DNA of 64,000 nucleotides from NCBI RefSeq assembly GCF_019468465.1, contig NZ_CP080519.1:10161001-10225000 (forward strand). Direction: 5' to 3'. Numbering within the stretch: the first letter of the stretch is position 1; every line of letters begins with the position of its first letter. The position numbers and the translations under genes are program-made. Below are positions 46,666-55,695 of this stretch, in pieces. The notes below the pieces were generated by a model that saw only the letters and a list, made by a program, of their open reading frames with translations, ran no database searches and was not told where the DNA came from. Origin of the DNA: Amycolatopsis sp. DSM 110486 (GTDB lineage: Bacteria > Actinomycetota > Actinomycetes > Mycobacteriales > Pseudonocardiaceae).

Positions 46666-46976
46666 GCGGTGGATACGAAATCAAAGATCCCGCCGCGTTT
46701 GACACCTTCGGCGGCAAGCTGAACGAGCTTTCGGACAACGTGCGCGGCACCGGCGATCTTGTGGGCCACATGATCGCCGATCCTGGCCTGTTCGGCATTC
46801 TCGGTGGCCAGATCATCGGCATGGCTGCGAGCATCTACTGCAGCGGCGCGAGTCAAGCCTTCGCCAAATACGGCGAGGCTCTCGAGAAGCACAAGGAGAA
46901 GCTCGACCAGGCCAAGAAGGCCTACGAAGCCCAGGAGGATGGCGCGAGCGACTCGATCTCGAGGTACCAGCTGTGA
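46662..46976 (+). CDS. EspC/WXG100-like small helical protein
   Basis: The 104-residue product is helical: a glycine-rich centre (DPGLFGILGGQIIGMAAS) between two amphipathic helices, with YGEALEKHKEKLDQAKKAY at the end. This size and pattern fit EspC-type or WXG100-like partners of type VII secretion. GTG 46662 overlaps the YbaB stop as GTGA; GTG 46659, one codon upstream, is an alternative. Its own TGA overlaps the next gene's GTG, so all three genes are translationally coupled. Confidence 0.85.
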   Translation: MSGGYEIKDPAAFDTFGGKLNELSDNVRGTGDLVGHMIADPGLFGILGGQIIGMAASIYCSGASQAFAKYGEALEKHKEKLDQAKKAYEAQEDGASDSISRYQL

Positions 46977-48763
46977 GCGCCATCGAGGATAAGGAATCCT
47001 ACAAGCCCAACGACTTCTGGCACAATCCGAAAGATACGATCACCGCCGACAACACCCGGACCAACGGCGCGGGAATCGTCAACACGATCGATGTCCTGCA
47101 GGCGGCCGTCCACAATAACGACAAGGTGACAGAGGGCATCGCGGGCGCCGGCCTCGCGCTCGACGTTCTCGGGCTGGCGATCGATCCGCTCGGCACCGTG
47201 TTCGCCGCCGGGATCGGCTGGCTCATCGAGCACGTCACGCCGTTCCGTGTGCCGCTCGACATGTTGATGGGTGACCCAGACGGCATCACGGTCGCGACGA
47301 ACGCCATCGGCAACGAGAAGGACAAGGTCGACGGGTGGTCCCAGGACCTCAAGAACGACCTCGGCGCTCTCATGGACTCGTGGTCGGGTGATGCCGCGGA
47401 CAAGTTCAAGGAGAACACGGACGGTCTCGCCGAGGGACTCACGGCGCTGGGTAATTCCCTCGAATCTGCGAAAAAGACCATGTCGATCTGCGGCGCTGTC
47501 ATCGGCGCCATCCGAGGGATCATCCGTGACTTCATCGCCAGCGTACTCGGCGGCATTCTCGCGGGCGCGATCGCCGCGGTTGCGGCCATGCCATTCACGT
47601 TCGGAAGCTCGATCGGCATCTTCCTGGGCACCGTAGTCGCGACGGTCGCCATCGCGATGGGCAAGATCGCCACCCAAATCGCGAAGCTGACCAAGCAGCT
47701 CTCCTCCGCAGCGAAGGGGATCAAAGACCTCGGAAAGGGCACCCAAGGCTTGGGGGACGACGCTGCCAAGGCCGCGGATGACACCGTGCCCACATCCACC
47801 AGCGGCGACCACGACGCTCCCGCAAGCGGCGGCGGCAATACGCGGGCTGACGATGACCCCACATACAACCCGTGGGCAGACAACAACACCAACAGCAGCC
47901 ACGACGTCCCACCACCCGTCCCGCCCAAAGACAGCAACGACGTTCCGCCGCCCGTCCCACCCAAAGACGGCCACGACACCCCCGAAAGCAGTGGCGGCGG
48001 CAATACGCGAGCAGACGATGACCCCACATACAACCCGTGGGCAGACAACAACACCAACAGCAGCCACGACGTCCCACCACCCGTCCCGCCCAAAGACAGC
48101 CCCAACACCCCCGAAAACAGCGGCAGCGGCAATGGCAGCGGCAACGCGCGGCCAGACGACGACCTCACATACAACCCGTGGGCAGACAACAACACCAACA
48201 GCAGCCACGACGTTTCGCCGCCCGTCCCACCCAAAGACAGCCCCAACACCCCCGAAAACAGCGGCGGCGGCAACAGTCCCGACTCGTCAGGCGGATCGAT
48301 CTCGGGCAGGCTCGACGGCGGGCCCAACACCCCCGAAAGCAGCGGCACCGGCGGCGGCCACGATACCGGCAACACCGACGGAAACCCTGGCGATGCCCAG
48401 AACGCCGATAGCAAGGACAAGTCCTGGCTCTCTGACAAAAATACGGAAAAGACCCGCGACCTGTTCATGGACGGCGCAAGGAAATACGCTGACGAGCACC
48501 CAGAAAAGAACATCACAAGTCAGCAGCTTGACGATTTCGGGTCCAAGATGGACCGGATCCTCAAGGTGATGGATGGGGGCCCGCCAGCGCTCGAAAAGGC
48601 GGGCGTGGACCCCCAAATCGTGGAAAAGGTTGAAGACACCATCAAGACTTTCACCGATTCGACTCACAGCGGAACGGCGTTCATAACGAAGAGCACTATC
48701 GACTTTATCCGGTTCGGAGCATTCCCCGCAATGCAGGCCGCGGGCATCTTCCCCGATGAATGA
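46973..48763 (+). CDS. Large WXG-like, membrane-active repeat protein (probable type VII secretion substrate)
   Basis: The 596-residue protein has three parts. Residues 1-170 are helical with a WXG-type turn (DSWSGDAADKFKENTDGLAE) after a hydrophobic stretch (VFAAGIGWLIEHV). Residues 175-240 hold two strongly hydrophobic segments (FIASVLGGILAGAIAAVAAM; SIGIFLGTVVATVAIAM). Residues 289-430 carry three tandem repeats with DDDPTYNPWADNNTNSSHDV and VPPPVPPKDS. A charged helical C-terminal domain of about 130 residues follows, with no recognised toxin motif. It is coupled by GTGA to the preceding gene. The layout resembles LXG/WXG toxins, but the effector function is unknown. Confidence 0.85.
   Translation: MSAIEDKESYKPNDFWHNPKDTITADNTRTNGAGIVNTIDVLQAAVHNNDKVTEGIAGAGLALDVLGLAIDPLGTVFAAGIGWLIEHVTPFRVPLDMLMGDPDGITVATNAIGNEKDKVDGWSQDLKNDLGALMDSWSGDAADKFKENTDGLAEGLTALGNSLESAKKTMSICGAVIGAIRGIIRDFIASVLGGILAGAIAAVAAMPFTFGSSIGIFLGTVVATVAIAMGKIATQIAKLTKQLSSAAKGIKDLGKGTQGLGDDAAKAADDTVPTSTSGDHDAPASGGGNTRADDDPTYNPWADNNTNSSHDVPPPVPPKDSNDVPPPVPPKDGHDTPESSGGGNTRADDDPTYNPWADNNTNSSHDVPPPVPPKDSPNTPENSGSGNGSGNARPDDDLTYNPWADNNTNSSHDVSPPVPPKDSPNTPENSGGGNSPDSSGGSISGRLDGGPNTPESSGTGGGHDTGNTDGNPGDAQNADSKDKSWLSDKNTEKTRDLFMDGARKYADEHPEKNITSQQLDDFGSKMDRILKVMDGGPPALEKAGVDPQIVEKVEDTIKTFTDSTHSGTAFITKSTIDFIRFGAFPAMQAAGIFPDE
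47837..48260 (+). repeat. Three tandem coding repeats of a proline/asparagine-rich module
   Basis: Units begin at 47837, 48002 and 48143 with N-(T/A)-R-(A/P)-DDD, and each contains YNPWADNNTNSSHDV followed by PPVPPKDS. Lengths are about 55, 47 and 42 residues; the first has an extra VPPPVPPKD. All are in frame, so the repeats can expand or contract without breaking the gene. Confidence 0.95.
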
Positions 48764-49603
48764 GGGGTAAGAACGCGTGAGTGTTGCCCTGGGTTCGGGT
48801 GTCCTCAATGGACATCCGGACCCAGGGCTTACCAAAACACTCCAGGAGACCGACCCGTCGTAGCCGTAGCCGGTGGTCTGGCCGGATTTGGCCGACGAAG
48901 CCAGCTGACCGCGCGCGTCCCAGGTGTAGGTGGTGGTGCCGTCCCCGCGGCGAGGTCGACGACTTGGGCGAGGTGACCTTCGGAGCTTCCGGCGCCGTCG
49001 AGCTCGTCGACGAGATCGCGCGCCGCGCCTGGCTGTCGGGCGCCTACCTGCTCGCAGTCCGCCACGAGGACGTCCCCGGCGGCGGCGACGTCGCCGCGAC
49101 CTTGAGATACGCGCCGACGGCGTGACCGCGGACCGCTCGCCACCTGCGGTGACTATCGTGCCGGTTGACCACCCGCAGCACCGAGTACAGCCGGTGAACG
49201 GGCGCGTCGCGAGCCGCCAGGTTTCCCATCTCGATACCTCGCCGATGTCGTCTACCAGCAGCTCACCAACGACACGCCCACACGCCCGAACACGTTGCGC
49301 CAAACCAACCGCCGCTTGACACCAAACCCCGGGTGGTCCTCATTCCAAGATCATTAACCTTCGTGTCGTTCGTGTTCGCAACCTCGCACGACCACCACCG
49401 AGACCACCGCTGACACATCACCCTTCCAGGGTGAGAAACGCCTCGCTACGCGCCCGGGCCCGGGGTCTTGGCGCGTCGCTGCGGCAACGGGTGTCGCACA
49501 AGACGATGGGGATGGAGGGACGCAGTTCGAGGTCTCCACCCTCCCGGACGAGGTCACGCCGACGAAGCCGGCGCAGACTTGGCGAAAGGAGGTGCATGAG
49601 CGC
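48764..49603. other. Remnant region with an Rhs/YD-repeat fragment
   Basis: The minus strand at 48854-48945 reads TTTYTWDARGQLASSAKSGQ, then TTGYGYDG, a YD repeat of an Rhs/polymorphic-toxin protein. On the plus strand up to 49125 a frame reads ELVDEIARRAWLSGAYLLAV and EDVPGGGDVAATLRYAP, the end of an unrecognised protein. The rest, up to the YihY ribosome-binding site AAGGAGG, shows no gene. Confidence 0.6.
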
Positions 49604-50464
49604 GTGACAAAGTCGGCTCCGCTGGTTCGCGCGCTGCGCAGCCGAGTCGAGGCCGCCCTGCGGGTCACAGCCGAGGACCAGCTACCCGACCGAGCCGCAG
49701 CACTGACCTACTTCGGCCTGCTGGCGATCTTCCCGGCGCTCATCGTGCTGGTCGCAATTCTCGAGCTGACCCTGCGCTCCACTCCCGACACCGACGTCGT
49801 CGTTGATGGTTTTGTCGAGCTGCTGCCGGCCGGCGCCGCCGGGGTAGGCCCGGTTCTGCGCGACGCCCTGCGCGACCGCACCGCGGCCGGAACTGTCGTG
49901 GGGGTCGGACTGGTCGCGAGCGTGTGGGCGGTCTCGGGCTACGTCGCCGCCTGCCAACGCGCGATCGGCGGGATCCGCGGCGTGCCAGACACCCGACTGC
50001 CCTGGGTCGCCAAGTTCTCGCGGCTTCCGCTGACTCTCCTGATGCTCGCCCTGCTGGCCGGGATCACTCTCGCGCTGCTGGCCAGCGGTCCGCTCGGCGC
50101 CGCCCTCGAGCGGGCGGTCGGGCTGCCCGACCTGGTCGCGCGCCTTTGGCACGTACTGCGCTGGCCGCTGTTGTTCGCAGTGCTCCTGATCTTCTTCGGG
50201 CTGCTGCAGCGGGGGCTGCCGGCCACCCCGGGAGCCCCGCGCGGGCGAGCTAAATGGGTGAGCCGGGGCGGCGTTGTCGGCGTGCTGCTCTGGCTCGCCG
50301 GCTCCGGCGCGTTCTCCTGGTACAACGCGAACTTCGCCACTGGTGGCTACGGCGCGCTCGGCACTGTGGTGATCTTTCTCGCGTGGCTATGGGTGGGCCA
50401 CTTCGCCCTGCTGATCGGTGTGGAGATCGACCTCCGGTCAGTCAGGTGCACCATCAAGAAGTGA
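49604..50464 (+). CDS. YihY/BrkB-family membrane protein
   Basis: The 286-residue protein has six hydrophobic segments and the YihY/BrkB blocks PDRAAALTYFGLLAIFPALI, WAVSGYVAACQRAIGGI, and FSWYNANFATGGYGALGTVV. The family is widespread; its function is unsettled. GTG 49604 is chosen because AAGGAGG lies 11 bp upstream; the frame's earlier GTG at 49592 is inside that site. It stands alone. Confidence 0.92.
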   Translation: MTKSAPLVRALRSRVEAALRVTAEDQLPDRAAALTYFGLLAIFPALIVLVAILELTLRSTPDTDVVVDGFVELLPAGAAGVGPVLRDALRDRTAAGTVVGVGLVASVWAVSGYVAACQRAIGGIRGVPDTRLPWVAKFSRLPLTLLMLALLAGITLALLASGPLGAALERAVGLPDLVARLWHVLRWPLLFAVLLIFFGLLQRGLPATPGAPRGRAKWVSRGGVVGVLLWLAGSGAFSWYNANFATGGYGALGTVVIFLAWLWVGHFALLIGVEIDLRSVRCTIKK

Positions 50465-50831
50465 GCCTCAAACTCCGCGCCATGAACACTGCCGGCTCGA
50501 CCACACCCTGACCAACCCAGCAGCGCTCCCGCCGCTGCCGGCCCACCGACTAGAACAGCGCCGACACAACATCGCCCGCCTCCTCGCCGACGCCGACTCA
50601 CCTGTGGAGACACCGTGATCCGCCGCCGCGCCGGGCGCTCAACGCAAGTACGGTGCGCAGCTACGCAGGGAAGGTGCGCTCGTTGGCCAGGATGAACCGG
50701 TAGTCCGCGCTACTCACCTTCGGTGTACCCCGCGCGGCACCGCGCAGGCCCACCGTTCATCGGCCTACCGGCGCAGGCGCCTGGGTGCAACTCACGCGAC
50801 TTCTAGCTGGTCCGTCCATCTGTGGAGCTAA
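50465..50831. other. No gene recognised
   Basis: Short frames only. Confidence 0.5.
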
Positions 50832-51725
50832 TCAGTCGACGCTGGCAACGCTGACTTCGGACCGCGGACTTCGAGGGATCTTCTTGGCCGCTCGCCACTG
50901 GCGCAAGACCCGCCGACCGTAGTTGTGCGTACCGGCCACCCGATCCAACTCGGCACCATTCGGAGTCCGACCGCCGGCTGCTTCACGCAGGTAGTGCTCC
51001 CACATCCGCTGCTCGGCCGTCATCCCGCCCGCTGTGGACGGATGCGAGACCGAGTGCAAGCCGACAATCTCGGCGGTCTCGTGACCCGACTCGTCGTCGA
51101 GACAGCGTTCGCTCCGCTCTCGGCGTGCGGAAGCCGTCTCGGAGCCAGTCTCGACCGCTGTCCGGCGCTTCAGTGCGCCGTTGAGCAGTTCGACCGCCAA
51201 CAGCAACACCAACGGAGGACAAGCAGCCACCGTCACCTGAAGCGCGCGCAGCATCGGCGCCGAGCCGATGTTCGCCACCAGCGACAAACAGATGCCGAAC
51301 ACGAACGCCAGCCACGCCACCCGACGACCCTCCGGCCGAGCACCATGGTGGCTCTTCCACAGCTCAACCGTTGCGATCGTCAGCAAGCCGTCAACGAGCA
51401 GCGGCCAGATCGACGCCGTAACCCCGTCCGCACCGAACCGGAGCGCGAACCCGCGTCCGTGCCGATACGACGCATACGCCGCGCCGAGCGCAACCAAGCC
51501 GGTGCAGACGCACTGAATCGACAGAGCAAGGTCTTGAGCAGGCCAGCTTCGTCCAGGTGCGCGAGCGACGCCACGCCGACCACCAAAAATGATCCGGACC
51601 GGGCAACACCACCCGGCACCCGCGAGCCCGAGAGGTCGGAAACACGACGGCAGACGCCGGCACACACCAACACCGCAGGCACCCGACAGCCCAGGAAAAC
51701 GACGCTCTCCGGCATCACTCGGCAC
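50832..51725 (-). CDS. DUF2637 membrane protein with C-terminal helix-turn-helix-like domain
   Basis: The recognisable part starts near residue 65: AAYASYRHGRGFALRFGADG, WPLLVDGLLTIATVELWKSH, then two more membrane segments with LVANIGSAPML. This is DUF2637, found on actinobacterial plasmids and integrative conjugative elements. The C-terminus (TAEQRMWEHYLREAAGGRTP, then YGRRVLRQWRAAKKIP) looks like a small DNA-binding domain. The first 60 residues of the open frame are not family-like, and no start with a ribosome-binding site was found, so the true start is uncertain. A degraded copy follows. Confidence 0.7.
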   Translation of the reverse strand: MPSDAGERRFPGLSGACGVGVCRRLPSCFRPLGLAGAGWCCPVRIIFGGRRGVARAPGRSWPAQDLALSIQCVCTGLVALGAAYASYRHGRGFALRFGADGVTASIWPLLVDGLLTIATVELWKSHHGARPEGRRVAWLAFVFGICLSLVANIGSAPMLRALQVTVAACPPLVLLLAVELLNGALKRRTAVETGSETASARRERSERCLDDESGHETAEIVGLHSVSHPSTAGGMTAEQRMWEHYLREAAGGRTPNGAELDRVAGTHNYGRRVLRQWRAAKKIPRSPRSEVSVASVD

Positions 51726-51751
51726 CGTCCGACAGGTCAGGCCGCGAACTC

Positions 51752-52480
51752 TTAACCAGCGGTTTCAAGAACCCGTGCTTTACTCTCCGACGGAGGGCTC
51801 GAGCCCGAGGCTTTGCGCTCCGAAGGCATGGTGAGACCTGGGCAGTCACCAACGAGTCGCCGGCGTTGGAGCACTTTCCGACCGTAGTTGCTCGTACCGG
51901 CGAGTCGATCTAGGTCTGCGCCCGTCGGGATGCGTCCAGCGGACCGCTCCGCCAGGTAGAACGTCCGCATCCGCTGCTCAGCAGTCGCCATCGCCAACTG
52001 CTGGTCTTCAACATCGCCTGACGCCGCGCCCGGCTCCGGCTCCGCGACGTCAACTGGCGCAAGCGCACCATCCGGCTGTGCGCCGACACGAACACCCACG
52101 TTGTGGGCTACCCGATGCCGCTTCAGCGTCCACGGCGCTCTTGGTGACCGCCGCGGACCGACAGCGGCCATCACAGACGTCCACGGATGGACCAGGACCC
52201 CGCGCACTGGCGGCCAGCCCTTCGCCAGTCACCAGAGTTCGGTCACGCGGCAACTGACGCCCCGGGCCTCCGCCAACTCGACGGCTGGTGACACCAGCCC
52301 ATGTGGCGCCGGCACCACGGCACTTTCTCGTGCGGCGGCATGGATCGGTTTCGTGTTCGGGTCGGTCATGGCGATCGCCGCCAATGTGCTCCACACCTGA
52401 CTCGCCACCACAGCCACACACCTGGCACTGGACACTCGCCCGGCACGAAGAAGCAAGAACCGTCGCACTCGGTTCCGCCA
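51752..52480 (-). pseudogene. Second DUF2637-type gene, degraded
   Basis: Its C-terminus (TAEQRMRTFYLAERSAGRIP, TGADLDRLAGTSNYGRKVLQ) parallels the intact gene's TAEQRMWEHYLREAAGGRTP and NYGRRVLRQ. Upstream, in another frame, WSTLAAIAMTDPNTKP and SPAVELAEARG correspond weakly to the last membrane segments. The membrane half is broken by frameshifts. It is a tandem duplicate. Confidence 0.65.
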
Positions 52481-52859
52481 TCATCAGCTACAGCCCCCTC
52501 CACGCGCTCCTCCTCGCGTGGGATAACACCGTCGGCCCACTCGCGCTCGACGCCTCATGACCGTCTCCGGATTCTCACTCCTCGGTCACGACCGGCAGAC
52601 ACTGCCAGTCGCCGCCCGACCGCACGCCGGGCAACGCGACGGTCTAGTTACGGCGGTTGAGGCCCGTGACGCGCAACCGCGCACCAAATGAGACTTACCA
52701 AAGACATCGACAACGTGTCGGATACCGTGGACGAGCCACGACTCCGACAGCTAGGCCCCTCAGTGGAGAACTCGACCACGGGACCAGCGGCTTACACTGT
52801 CGTGCGATGTCCTTCTCATTGTCACCGCTGTGCTCGCGTGTGCAGAAAGGAACCAGGGA
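52481..52859. other. Intergenic upstream of hpf, no gene recognised
   Basis: No family sequence. The last 20 bp carry the HPF ribosome-binding site AAAGGA. Confidence 0.5.
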
Positions 52860-53219
52860 ATGCAGATCCAGATCAGCACAGACAGAAACCTGCACCGCGA
52901 CGCGGAGCTGATTCAGAGCTTCGAGACCGCGCTCGAATCAAAGCTCGCACGGTTCAGCGACCGCCTCACCCGCCTGGACGTCCACCTGAGCGACGAAATG
53001 GGCGGTGGTACCGATGGGGAAGACCTGCGGTGCGTGATCGAAGCCTTCCCCATCGCGCGAGAGCCGGTCGTCGTCACGAACCGCGCCGGCTCGGTGGACG
53101 ACGCGTTCAACGGCGCAGTGTCCAGGATCGAGCATGTCCTCGCCACCCTGTTCGGCCGCACCAGCCACCACAAAGGAGGCGAGTCCATCCGGCACATGCC
53201 GAGCGACAACCAACGCTGA
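52860..53219 (+). CDS. Ribosome hibernation factor HPF/RaiA-like protein
   Basis: The 119-residue protein matches the HPF/YfiA ribosome-binding domain: MQIQISTDRNLHRDAELIQS, RLTRLDVHLSDEMGG then CVIEAFPIAREPVVVTNRA, and DDAFNGAVSRIEHVLATLFG. It binds the 30S decoding region and protects idle ribosomes. It is the short form without the long C-terminal dimerisation domain of most actinobacterial HPFs, so it may be a specialised second copy. AAAGGA precedes ATG 52860; the frame's upstream ATG gives a non-family extension. Confidence 0.88.
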   Translation: MQIQISTDRNLHRDAELIQSFETALESKLARFSDRLTRLDVHLSDEMGGGTDGEDLRCVIEAFPIAREPVVVTNRAGSVDDAFNGAVSRIEHVLATLFGRTSHHKGGESIRHMPSDNQR

Positions 53220-53321
53220 ACCGTGCGGCTCTGCTCAGCGCCCAGGTGCCACCCTCGCCGTCCTCCTCACGCGACGCCGAATCGACGTACTCCTCGACAT
53301 CGACCGGGTCCTGCTTCCTTC

Positions 53322-53465
53322 TCACCCGAACCAGCCCGACCGGCCACCGCGACGTTGATCGCGATCGTTTCCGGCACGTCCAAGCGCGGCCGACAAGAGG
53401 CTCGGCGACGAACGCGCAGCTCTCTCTTCCTCGCGGACGGCGTCCCACAGCGAGGGGTGCGTCAT
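53322..53465 (-). CDS. Small unrecognised protein, 47 residues, strong ribosome-binding site
   Basis: ATG 53465 is preceded by GGAGG at 5-bp spacing, one of the best ribosome-binding sites in the window. The product starts MTHPSLWDAVREEERAARSS and ends in a basic GRAGNDRDQRRGGRSGWFG. No family was recognised. An AATCAA/TTGATT palindrome lies about 25 bp upstream. It could be a real small gene or the truncated start of a larger one. Confidence 0.5.
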   Translation of the reverse strand: MTHPSLWDAVREEERAARSSPSLLSAALGRAGNDRDQRRGGRSGWFG

Positions 53466-53489
53466 GTGTACCTCCGTTGAATCAAACTG

Positions 53490-53506
53490 AATCAACGTCA
53501 TTGATT
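53490..53506. promoter_or_regulatory. Inverted repeat upstream of the 47-residue gene
   Basis: AATCAAcgtcaTTGATT has perfect 6-bp arms and overlaps one of two TGAATCAA direct repeats. It is AT-rich in a GC-rich setting, as expected for an operator or promoter. Confidence 0.5.
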
Positions 53507-53585
53507 GCACGAATCGCCGGTCGACAGTGCACAGCAACCAGAACCTCCGCCGTGAGCCCGCCACCACGGCGATCCAAGCCAGCGG

Positions 53586-54245
53586 TCAGGTGGTACTGCC
53601 CAAGAGTGCCGGCGCGGGAAAGCAGTGACTGAGGCGGGCGAAGCCCGCGCGGTCACCGATGATGGTCAGCTCGCCGGTGTCTTCGAATGACTTGGGGTCG
53701 CCGCCCCTGCCCAGAGTGGCCCGGAGGGCGCCGACCGTGCCGGTCGCGCGAAAGTCGACGTCGCCGACGGCGCCCTGTTCGACCTGAAGGCCATTGGTGG
53801 ACGCGGTGAGGGTGAAGTTCTCCCGGCCGATCGTGAGTACGGCGGTCGTGGTCGCGCCCATGCGCGCCGGTTCGTAGAGCGCGCTGAAACCCAGCAGCAG
53901 CGCGGCAGGGCTCTGTTCGGCCCCGGGCGGCGCGGGCTGGAGGACACCCCACCGGGACAGCTCGATGAGCACGGGCCGCAGCTGAAGCCCACGGGTGGTG
54001 AGGCGGTAGGCCGGGGTGTTGGCCGGCGGGTCGAGCAGAATCCGCTCGACCAGTCGCGCCTGCTCCATCTCGCGGATGCGGCGGGTCAGCACGTTCTGGC
54101 TGATGGTCGGCAATCCGCTGCGCAGGTCGCCGAACCGCTTCGGCCCCAGTAGCAGCTCCCGGACGACCAGCAACGTCCACCGCTCGCCGACCACGTCCAG
54201 TGCGCGAGCCATCGCGCACGCATCGTCGTAGCTCCGCTCCGTCAC
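53586..54245 (-). CDS. HxlR-family winged-helix regulator
   Basis: The 219-residue protein has an HxlR winged helix (CAMARALDVVGERWTLLVVR, GPKRFGDLRSGLPTISQNVL, TRRIREMEQARLVERI) and an SCP2-like C-terminal extension, a frequent combination in actinobacteria. HxlR regulators often sense quinones or aldehydes. It is divergent from an MDR-type reductase, with an extended inverted repeat between, and is probably its repressor. Confidence 0.92.
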   Translation of the reverse strand: MTERSYDDACAMARALDVVGERWTLLVVRELLLGPKRFGDLRSGLPTISQNVLTRRIREMEQARLVERILLDPPANTPAYRLTTRGLQLRPVLIELSRWGVLQPAPPGAEQSPAALLLGFSALYEPARMGATTTAVLTIGRENFTLTASTNGLQVEQGAVGDVDFRATGTVGALRATLGRGGDPKSFEDTGELTIIGDRAGFARLSHCFPAPALLGSTT

Positions 54246-54273
54246 AAACGCACACTACCAGAATCGCTCCTGA

Positions 54274-54313
54274 TGGTGCTAGCTTCAAACTAGCCAGTGC
54301 TAAAGTAGCACCA
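54274..54313. promoter_or_regulatory. Nested inverted repeats between HxlR and MDR genes
   Basis: TGGTGCTA (54274-54281) pairs with TAGCACCA (54306-54313), and inside it GCTAG pairs with CTAGC (54279-54294). The position fits an HxlR operator over the MDR promoter. Confidence 0.65.
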
Positions 54314-54332
54314 ACAACGCCAGGAGCTCCCC

Positions 54333-55343
54333 ATGACCACCACGCGAGGCCTGCGGTTCGACTCCCTCGGCGAACCCGCCGACGTGCTCTCCCTCGTCGA
54401 TCTCGACCTGCCGGCTCCCGGGGCCGGCCAGGTCACCGTCGATCTGGAGGCCGCCCCGGTCGACCCGGCGGATCTGAACTTCGTCCGCGGCCGCTACGGC
54501 CTGCAGCCGGCACTTCCCTCCGGGGTGGGCCAGTCCGGTGTCGGCCGCATCTCGGCCGTCGGCCCGGAGGTCGCCGCCGGCGCCTACGGGCACCGGGCAG
54601 GCGACCGGGTCTTGATCATCCCGACCGGCGAGCAGTTCTCCTGGAGGAACCGGGTCAACGTCGATGTTGCGAACGTCGTCGCCGTTGACGGGGACGTCGA
54701 CCCGGTGCAGCTCTCGGCCGTGGGCGTCATCCTGATCACCGCCTATCAGCTGCTCGACCACGGCACTCTCGAGAAGGGCGACTGGGTCGCGCAGACCGCG
54801 GCCAACTCCGCGGTCGGCGGCGCCGTGATCGCCCTTGCCCACCAGCGGAGTCTGCGCACGCTCAACATCGTCCGACGACCGGAGGCCGTGCAACTGGTCG
54901 ATGAACGAGCCGACGCTGTCCTGGTCGACGACGACGACCACCTCGCCGAAGGCATCACCGCCGTGCTCGGCGAGGAGAAAATGCGGCTGCTACTCGCCGC
55001 GACCGGTTCCGCGGTGCCGACCGCCATGCATTACCTCGGATACAACGGCACCGTCGTCGCCTACGCGGCACTTGACCGGCAGCCCATCGCGCTCCCGCCG
55101 CTCGCCTTCGCCAACCTGCACGTACACGGGTTCTGGATGCTGAACTGGCTCCGCGACACCGACCGTGCCGAGGTGCACAACGCCTACCGCGCTGTCGCGG
55201 ACCTGGTCGCCCAAGGGGCGGTCCGGACGCCGGTCGCGGCCACCTACCCCCTCGAGGAATTCGCGACAGCGCTCGCCCACTCCGCGAAGACCGGCACCGA
55301 CGGCCGCCAAGGCAAGGTCTTCTTGACATTCGCGCAGTCCTGA
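54333..55343 (+). CDS. Zinc-independent MDR-type reductase (MECR/quinone-reductase-like)
   Basis: The 336-residue protein has the medium-chain reductase fold. Blocks include the N-terminal substrate domain with PVDPADLNFVRGRYGLQPAL, GVGQSGVGRISAVG, the coenzyme region WVAQTAANSAVGGAVIALAH and a C-terminal FATALAHSAKTGTDGRQGKV. No catalytic zinc ligands are seen; the sequence is closest to 2-enoyl thioester (MECR) reductases and quinone reductases using NADPH. ATG 54333 follows GGAG. Divergent HxlR regulator suggests induction by a quinone or enone. Confidence 0.92.
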   Translation: MTTTRGLRFDSLGEPADVLSLVDLDLPAPGAGQVTVDLEAAPVDPADLNFVRGRYGLQPALPSGVGQSGVGRISAVGPEVAAGAYGHRAGDRVLIIPTGEQFSWRNRVNVDVANVVAVDGDVDPVQLSAVGVILITAYQLLDHGTLEKGDWVAQTAANSAVGGAVIALAHQRSLRTLNIVRRPEAVQLVDERADAVLVDDDDHLAEGITAVLGEEKMRLLLAATGSAVPTAMHYLGYNGTVVAYAALDRQPIALPPLAFANLHVHGFWMLNWLRDTDRAEVHNAYRAVADLVAQGAVRTPVAATYPLEEFATALAHSAKTGTDGRQGKVFLTFAQS

Positions 55344-55454
55344 TCCCGATCAGTCACCCGCCGCTGCTCCTGAGGACAGAACCCCGCTTGCCGACTTCAC
55401 TACGAACCCGCCGGTACGTCTTGGCGGCCTGCCCCTCGACCCTGACCGGGTCCC

Positions 55455-55590
55455 GTCGACGACGGCGTCGAAAGCGTGCGCCGCGACAGCAGGAAGCTTC
55501 TTCGCCGGGTGCGCGGTCGACTCCGGCACGTACCGGCCCTTGCGCTGCGCGGCCGGTGACGTCTGGGCGGTCGCCCACACCGACACCGGT
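55455..55590 (-). pseudogene. DNA methyltransferase fragment
   Basis: The minus strand reads QRKGRYVPESTAHPAKKLPA then VAAHAFDAV, like the region before the DPxxG motif of site-specific DNA methylases (YVPES.AHPAKMLP..A). The catalytic DPMCG motif is gone. Confidence 0.6.
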
Positions 55591-55695
55591 CCCGCCGCTC
55601 GTCCGCCGACGAGGGTGAGCTGTCCGTCGCAGAAAAGTTCGAGGCATGAACTTCGTGTTCCGGGGAAGCCTTCAGGTGACAAGAAGGAGGTTTCC

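Noticed and set aside
47837..48260. Possible CRISPR array
   Set aside because: Unit lengths are multiples of three, vary in size and lie inside a coding frame.
46922..48516. Two long minus-strand frames opposite the repeat protein
   Set aside because: Their repeats (for example GGTGGGTSWLL) only mirror the coding repeats on the plus strand.
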